Source: Limnoperna fortunei (Eukaryota; Mollusca; Bivalvia; Mytilida; Modiolidae). Taken from it: DNA of 64,000 nt. Positions 57,501 to 64,000 of the stretch are shown one piece after another. The position numbers and the translations under genes are program-made. Position 1 is the first letter of the stretch. The number at the start of each line of letters is the position of its first letter. The notes below the pieces were generated by a model. The model did not search any database and was not told where the DNA came from. It was given only the letters and a program-made list of their open reading frames with translations. The DNA is taken from contig OX104122.1 in assembly GCA_944474755.1 (NCBI GenBank), forward strand, positions 1,172,751-1,236,750. The letters are read 5' to 3'.

Positions 57501-60500
57501 CTATGTGTTGGGCTGTTGTCCATTGTGTCTATGTGTTAGGCTGTTGTCCATCGTGTCTATGTGTTAGGCTGTTGTCCATTGTGTCTATGTGTTGGGCTGT
57601 TGTCCATTGTGTCTATGTGATAGGCTGTTGTCCATTGTGTCTATGTGTTAGGCAGTTGTCCATTGTGTCTATGTGATGGGCTGTTGTCCATTGTGTCTAT
57701 GTGTTAGGCAGTTGTCCATTGTGTCTATGTGTTGGGCTGTTGTCCATTGTGTCTTTGTGTTAGGCTGTTGTCCATTGTGTCTATGTGTTAGGCTGTCGCT
57801 ATTGTGTCTATGTGTTAGGCTGTTGTCTATTGTGTCTATGTGTTGGGCTGTTGTCCATTGTGTCTATGTGTTGGGCTGTTGTCCATTGTGTATATGTGTA
57901 AGGCTGTTGTCCATTGTGTCTATGTGTTGGGCTGTTGTCCATTGTGTCTATGTGTTGGGCTGTTGTCCATTGTGTCTATGTGTTGGGCTGTTGTCCATTG
58001 TGTCTATGTGTTGGGCTGTTGTCCATTGTGTCTATGTGTTGGGCTGTTGTCCATTGTGTCTATGTGTTGGGCTGTTGTCCATTGTATCTATGTGTTAGGC
58101 TGTTGTCTATTGTGTCTATGTGTTAGGCTGTTGTCCATTGTGTCTATGTGTTGGGCTGTTGTCCATTGTGTCTATGTGTTAGGCTGTTGTCCATTGTGTC
58201 TATGTGTTGGGCTGTTGTCCATTGTGTCTATGTGTTAGGCAGTTGTCCATTGTGTCTATGTGTTGGGCTGTTGTTTATTGTATCTTTGTGTTGGGCTGTT
58301 GTCCATTGTGTCTATTTGTTTGACGGTTGTCCATTGTGTCTATGTGTTGGGCTGTTGTCCATTGTGTATATGTGTAAGGCTGTTGTCCATTGTGTCTATG
58401 TGTTGGGCTGTTGTCCATTGTGTCTATGTGTTGGGCTGTTGTCCATTGTGTCTATGTGTTGGGCTGTTGTCCATTGTGTCTATGTGTTGGGCTGTTGTCC
58501 ATCGTGTCTATGTGTTGGGCTGTTGTCCATTGTGTCTATGTGTTGGGCTGTTGTCCATTGTATCTATGTGTTAGGCTGTTGTCTATTGTGTCTATGTGTT
58601 AGGCTGTTGTCCATTGTGTCTATGTGTTGGGCTGTTGTCCATTGTGTCTATGTGTTAGGCTGTTGTCCATTGTGTCTATGTGTTGGGCTGTTGTCCATTG
58701 TGTCTATGTGTTAGGCAGTTGTCCATTGTGTCTATGTGTTGGGCTGTTGTCCATTGTGTCTATGTGTTAGGCTGTTGTCTATTGTGTCTATGTGTTAGGC
58801 TGTTGTCTATTGTGTCTATGTGTTGGGCTGTTGTCTATTGTGTCTATGTGTTGGGCTGTTGTCTATTGTGTCTATGTGTTGGGCTGTTGTCCATTGTGTC
58901 TATGTGTTAGGCAGTTGTCCATTGTGTCTATGTGTTGGGCTCTTGTCCATCGTGTCTATGTGTTGGGTTGTTGTCCATTGTGTCTATGTGTTAGACGGTT
59001 GTCTATTGTGTCTATGTGTTGGGCTGTTGTCCATTGTGTCTATGTGTTGGGTTGTTGTCCATTGTGTCTATGTGTTAGGCTGTTGTCCATTGTGTCTATG
59101 TGTTGGGCTGTTGTCCATTGTGTCTATGTGTTGGGCTGTTGTCCATTGTGTCTATGTGTTAGGCTGTTGTCCATTGTGTCTATGTGTTAGGCAGTTGTCT
59201 ATTGTGTCTATGTGTTGGGCTGTTGTCCATTGTGTCTATGTGTTGGGCTGTTGTCTATTGTGTCTATGTGATAGGCTGTTGTCCATTGTGTCTATGTGTT
59301 AGGCTGTTGTCCATTGTGTCTATGTGTTAGGCTGTTGTCCATTGTGTCTATGTGTTATGCTGTTGTCCATTGTGTCTATGTGTTAGGCTGTTGTCCATTG
59401 TGTCTATGTGTTAGGCTGTTGTCCATTGTGTCTATGTGTTAGGCTGTTGTCCATTGTGTCTATGTGTTAGGCTGTTGTCCATTGTGTCTATGTGTTAGGC
59501 TGTTGTCCATTGTGTCTATGTTTTAGGCAGTTGTCCATTGTGTCTATGTGATAGGCTGTTGTCTATTGTGTCTATGTGTTAGGCTGTTGTCCATTGTGTC
59601 TATGTGTTAGACTGTTGTCCATTGTGTCTATGTGTTAGGCTGTTGTCCATTGTGTCTATGTGTTAGGCTGTTGTCCATTGTGTCTATGTGTTAGGCTGTT
59701 GTCTATTGTGTATATGTGTTAGGCAGTTGTCCATTGTGTCTATGTGTTGGGCTGTTGTCCATTGTGTCTATGTGTTGTGCTGTTGTCCATTGTGTCTATG
59801 TGTTAGGCTGTTGTCCATTGTGTCTATGTGTTAGGCTGTTGTCTATTGTGTCTATGTGTTGGGCTGTTGTCTATTGTGTCTATGTGATAGGCTGTTGTCT
59901 ATTGTGTCTATGTGTTGTGCTGTTGTCCATTGTGTCTATGTGTTGGGCTGTTGTCCATTGTGTCTATGTGTTGTGCTGTTGTCCATTGTGTTTATGTGTT
60001 AGGCTGTTGTCTATTGTGTCTATGTGTTAGGCTGTTGTCCATTGTGTCTATGTGTTGGGCTGTTGTCTATTGTGTCTATGTGATAGGCTGTTGTCCATTG
60101 TGTCTATGTGTTAGTCTGTTGTCCATTGTGTCTATGTATTGGGCTGTTGTCCATTGTGTCTATGTGTTAGGCTGTTGTCCATTGTGTCTATGTGTTAGGC
60201 TGTTGTCCATTGTGTCTATGTGTTGTGCTGTTGTCCATTGTGTCTATGTGTTAGACTGTTGTCCATTGTGTCTATGTGTTGTGCTGTTGTCCATTGTGTC
60301 TATGTGTTAGACTGTTGTCCATTGTGTCTATGTGTTAGGCAGTTGTCCATTGTGTCTATGTGTTAGACTGTTGTCCATTGTGTCTATGTGTTGGGCTGTT
60401 GTCCATTGTGTCTATGTGTTGGGCTGTTGTCCATTGTGTCTATGTGTTGGGCTGTTGTCCATTGTGTCTATGTGTTGGGCTGTTGTCCATTGTGTCTATG

Positions 60501-63500
60501 TGTTGGGCTGTTGTCCATTGTGTCTATGTGTTAGGCTGTTGTCCATTGTGTCTTTGTGTTAGGCTGTTGTCCATTGTGTCTATGTGTTGGGCTGTTGTCC
60601 ATTGTGTCTATGTGTTAGGCTGTTGTCTATTGTGTCTATGTGTTGGGCAGTTGTCCATTGTGTCTATGTGATAGGCTGTTGTCCATTGTGTCTATGTGTT
60701 GGGCTGTTGTCCATTGTATCTATGTGTTGTGCTGTTGTCCATTGTGTCTATGTGTTAGACTGTTGTCCATTGTGTCTATGTGTTGTGCTGTTGTCCATTG
60801 TGTCTATGTGTTAGACTGTTGTCCATTGTGTCTATGTGTTAGGCAGTTGTCCATTGTGTCTATGTGTTAGACTGTTGTCCATTGTGTCTATGTGTTGGGC
60901 TGTTGTCCATTGTGTCTATGTGTTGGGCTGTTGTCCATTGTGTCTATGTGTTGGGCTGTTGTCCATTGTGTCTATGTGTTGGGCTGTTGTCCATTGTGTC
61001 TATGTGTTGGGCTGTTGTCCATTGTGTCTATGTGTTAGGCTGTTGTCCATTGTGTCTTTGTGTTAGGCTGTTGTCCATTGTGTCTATGTGTTGGGCTGTT
61101 GTCCATTGTGTCTATGTGTTAGGCTGTTGTCTATTGTGTCTATGTGATAGGCTGTTGTCCATTGTGTCTATGTGTTGGGCTGTTGTCCATTGTATCTATG
61201 TGTTAGGCTGTTGTCTATTGTGTCTATGTGTTAGGCTGTTGTCCATTGTGTCTATGTGTTGCGCTGTTGTCCATTGTGTCTATGTGTTAGGCTGTTGTCC
61301 ATTGTGTCTATGTGTTGGGCTGTTGTCCATTGTGTCTATGTGTTAGGCAGTTGTCCATTGTGTCTATGTGTTGGGCTGTTGTTTATTGTATCTTTGTGTT
61401 GGGCTGTTGTCCATTGTGTCTATTTGTTTGACAGTTGTCCATTGTGTCTATGTGATAGGCTGTTGTCCATTGTGTCTATGTGTTGGGCTGTTGTCCATTG
61501 TATCTATGTGTTGTGCTGTTGTCCATTGTGTCTATGTGTTAGACTGTTGTCCATTGTGTCTATGTGTTGTGCTGTTGTCCATTGTGTTTATGTGTTAGGC
61601 TGTTGTCTATTGTGTCTATGTGTTAGGCTGTTGTCCATTGTGTCTATGTGTTGGGCTGTTGTCTATTGTGTCTATGTGATAGGCTGTTGTCCATTGTGTC
61701 TATGTGTTAGTCTGTTGTCCATTGTGTCTATGTATTGGGCTGTTGTCCATTGTGTCTATGTGTTAGGCTGTTGTCCATTGTGTCTATGTGTTAGGCTGTT
61801 GTCCATTGTGTCTATGTGTTGTGCTGTTGTCCATTGTGTCTATGTGTTAGACTGTTGTCCATTGTGTCTATGTGTTGTGCTGTTGTCCATTGTGTCTATG
61901 TGTTAGACTGTTGTCCATTGTGTCTATGTGTTAGGCAGTTGTCCATTGTGTCTATGTGTTAGACTGTTGTCCATTGTGTCTATGTGTTGGGCTGTTGTCC
62001 ATTGTGTCTATGTGTTGGGCTGTTGTCCATTGTGTCTATGTGTTGGGCTGTTGTCCATTGTGTCTATGTGTTGGGCTGTTGTCCATTGTGTCTATGTGTT
62101 GGGCTGTTGTCCATTGTGTCTATGTGTTAGGCTGTTGTCCATTGTGTCTATGTGTTAGGCTGTTGTCCATTGTGTCTATGTGTTGGGCTGTTGTCCATTG
62201 TGTCTATGTGTTAGGCTGTTGTCTATTGTGTCTATGTGTTGGGCAGTTGTCCATTGTGTCTATGTGATAGGCTGTTGTCCATTGTGTCTATGTGTTGGGC
62301 TGTTGTCCATTGTATCTATGTGTTGTGCTGTTGTCCATTGTGTCTATGTGTTAGACTGTTGTCCATTGTGTCTATGTGTTGTGCTGTTGTCCATTGTGTC
62401 TATGTGTTAGACTGTTGTCCATTGTGTCTATGTGTTAGGCAGTTGTCCATTGTGTCTATGTGTTAGACTGTTGTCCATTGTGTCTATGTGTTGGGCTGTT
62501 GTCCATTGTGTCTATGTGTTGGGCTGTTGTCCATTGTGTCTATGTGTTGGGCTGTTGTCCATTGTGTCTATGTGTTGGGCTGTTGTCCATTGTGTCTATG
62601 TGTTGGGCTGTTGTCCATTGTGTCTATGTGTTAGGCTGTTGTCCATTGTGTCTTTGTGTTAGGCTGTTGTCCATTGTGTCTATGTGTTGGGCTGTTGTCC
62701 ATTGTGTCTATGTGTTAGGCTGTTGTCTATTGTGTCTATGTGTTGGGCAGTTGTCCATTGTGTCTATGTGATAGGCTGTTGTCCATTGTGTCTATGTGTT
62801 GGGCTGTTGTCCATTGTATCTATGTGTTAGGCTGTTGTCTATTGTGTCTATGTGTTAGGCTGTTGTCCATTGTGTCTATGTGTTGGGCTGTTGTCCATTG
62901 TGTCTATGTGTTAGGCTGTTGTCCATTGTGTCTATGTGTTGGGCTGTTGTCCATTGTGTCTATGTGTTAGGCAGTTGTCCATTGTGTCTATGTGTTGGGC
63001 TGTTGTTTATTGTATCTTTGTGTTGGGCTGTTGTCCATTGTGTCTATTTGTTTGACGGTTGTCCATTGTGTCTATGTGTTGGGCTGTTGTCCATTGTGTC
63101 TATGTGTTGGGCTGTTGTCCATTGTGTCTATGTGTTGGGCTGTTGTCCATTGTGTCTATGTGTTGGGCTGTTGTCCATCGTGTCTATGTGTTGGGCTGTT
63201 GTCCATTGTGTCTATGTGTTGGGCTGTTGTCCATTGTATCTATGTGTTAGGCTGTTGTCTATTGTGTCTATGTGTTAGGCTGTTGTCCATTGTGTCTATG
63301 TGTTGGGCTGTTGTCCATTGTGTCTATGTGTTAGGCTGTTGTCCATTGTGTCTATGTGTTGGGCTGTTGTCCATTGTGTCTATGTGTTAGGCAGTTGTCC
63401 ATTGTGTCTATGTGTTGGGCTGTTGTCCATTGTGTCTATGTGTTAGGCTGTTGTCTATTGTGTCTATGTGTTAGGCTGTTGTCTATTGTGTCTATGTGTT

Positions 63501-64000
63501 GAGCTGTTGTCTATTGTGTCTACGTGTTGGGCTGTTGTCTATTGTGTCTATGTGTTGGGCTGTTGTCCATTGTGTCTATGTGTTAGGCAGTTGTCCATTG
63601 TGTCTATGTGTTGGGCTGTTATCCATCGTGTCTATGTGTTGGGTTGTTGTCCATTGTGTCTATGTGTTAGACGGTTGTCTATTGTGTCTATGTGTTGGGC
63701 TGTTGTCCATTGTGTCTATGTGTTGGGTTGTTGTCCATTGTGTCTATGTGTTAGGCTGTTGTCCATTGTGTCTATGTGTTGGGCTGTTGTCCATTGTGTC
63801 TATGTGTTGGGCTGTTGTCCATTGTGTCTATGTGTTAGGCTGTTGTCCATTGTGTCTATGTGTTAGGCAGTTGTCTATTGTGTCTATGTGTTGGGCTGTT
63901 GTCCATTGTGTCTATGTGTTGGGCTGTTGTCTATTGTGTCTATGTGATAGGCTGTTGTCCATTGTGTCTATGTGTTAGGCTGTTGTCCATTGTGTCTATG
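42600..64000 (+). repeat. 28-bp satellite array, more than 21 kb, about 760 copies, right edge open
   Basis: The monomer is TGTTGGGCTGTTGTCCATTG followed by TGTCTATG, 28 bp. It runs to the last base, so the array continues outside the window. Nearly all variation is at a few sites: GGGC/AGGC/AGAC/GTGC, CTG/CAG, TCC/TCT/TTC, and TGTG/TGAT. Because 28 is not a multiple of three, all plus frames cycle through VLGCCPLCLC, VGLLSIVSMC and WAVVHCVY every 84 bp. Stops appear only where TTAGGC falls in frame, which produces the hundreds of overlapping ORFs; none is a gene. A single 27-bp unit (GGCTGTCGCTATTG) recurs at 46650, 50065, 53844 and 57791 and marks higher-order blocks. The monomer has G and T far in excess of C and A on this strand. 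Confidence 0.98.

Noticed and set aside
42600..64000. Hundreds of overlapping Cys/Val/Leu-rich ORFs of 70-216 codons
   Set aside because: They cycle through the three frames of a 28-bp unit every 84 bp and stop only where the A variant makes TAG. They are a by-product of the array, not a transmembrane protein family.
1..64000. Telomeric repeat or terminal position
   Set aside because: No run of TTAGGG or its complement was seen in any of the arrays or spacers.

Overview
The window is non-coding eukaryotic DNA dominated by tandem repeats, most likely from a bivalve mollusc. The reasons are: an AT-rich intergenic background with canonical GT-AG exon boundaries and no operons; two tRNA-derived SINE-like elements (16855-17105 minus, about 26990-27173 plus) that share a 3' tail I associate with bivalve genomes; and an element at 28060-29290 with GC-rich inverted ends and a 167-bp tandem core, again typical of bivalves. 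The species assignment is inference. By my count roughly 70% of the 64 kb lies in about ten unrelated minisatellite or satellite arrays.

Layout: 1-6590, 47-bp satellite (about 140 copies, 21/44/65-unit higher-order shifts). 8133-8339, four 49-bp units. 8561-9960, fourteen units of exactly 100 bp with a 300-bp trimer structure. 10415-13502, an element with CACTG...CAGTG ends and TA on both sides, holding a perfect 51-bp-arm hairpin, nested fold-backs and at least three phase-0 exons of an unrecognised gene. 14004-15329, 46-47-bp array. 16855-17105, SINE. 18890-22252, 52-bp array with an exact 780-bp higher-order repeat. 22559-22724, a candidate terminal exon. 24494-25932, a 1439-bp transposon with a 6-bp target duplication (CCAGTC), arms made of a 21-bp repeat in opposite orientations, and a truncated integrase-like ORF. 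26410-26708, degenerate minisatellite. 28060-29290, element with 167-bp repeats. 29395-36610, 36-38-bp array (about 190 copies). 40575-41455, 45-bp array. 42600-64000, 28-bp array (about 760 copies) that runs off the window and has 3.4-3.9-kb higher-order blocks.

The best gene candidate is a two-exon minus-strand gene at 37984-39168. Its predicted product is a 103-residue secreted peptide: signal peptide in exon 1, then three copies of a 14-residue Asn/Cys/His/Gly-rich repeat in exon 2. The other coding candidates are single exons or transposon relics. Almost all the long ORFs that can be read through the arrays are by-products of repeat periodicity. No pathway or operon-like cooperation between genes can be inferred. 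The window is best read as a few gene and transposon islands between expanding satellites.
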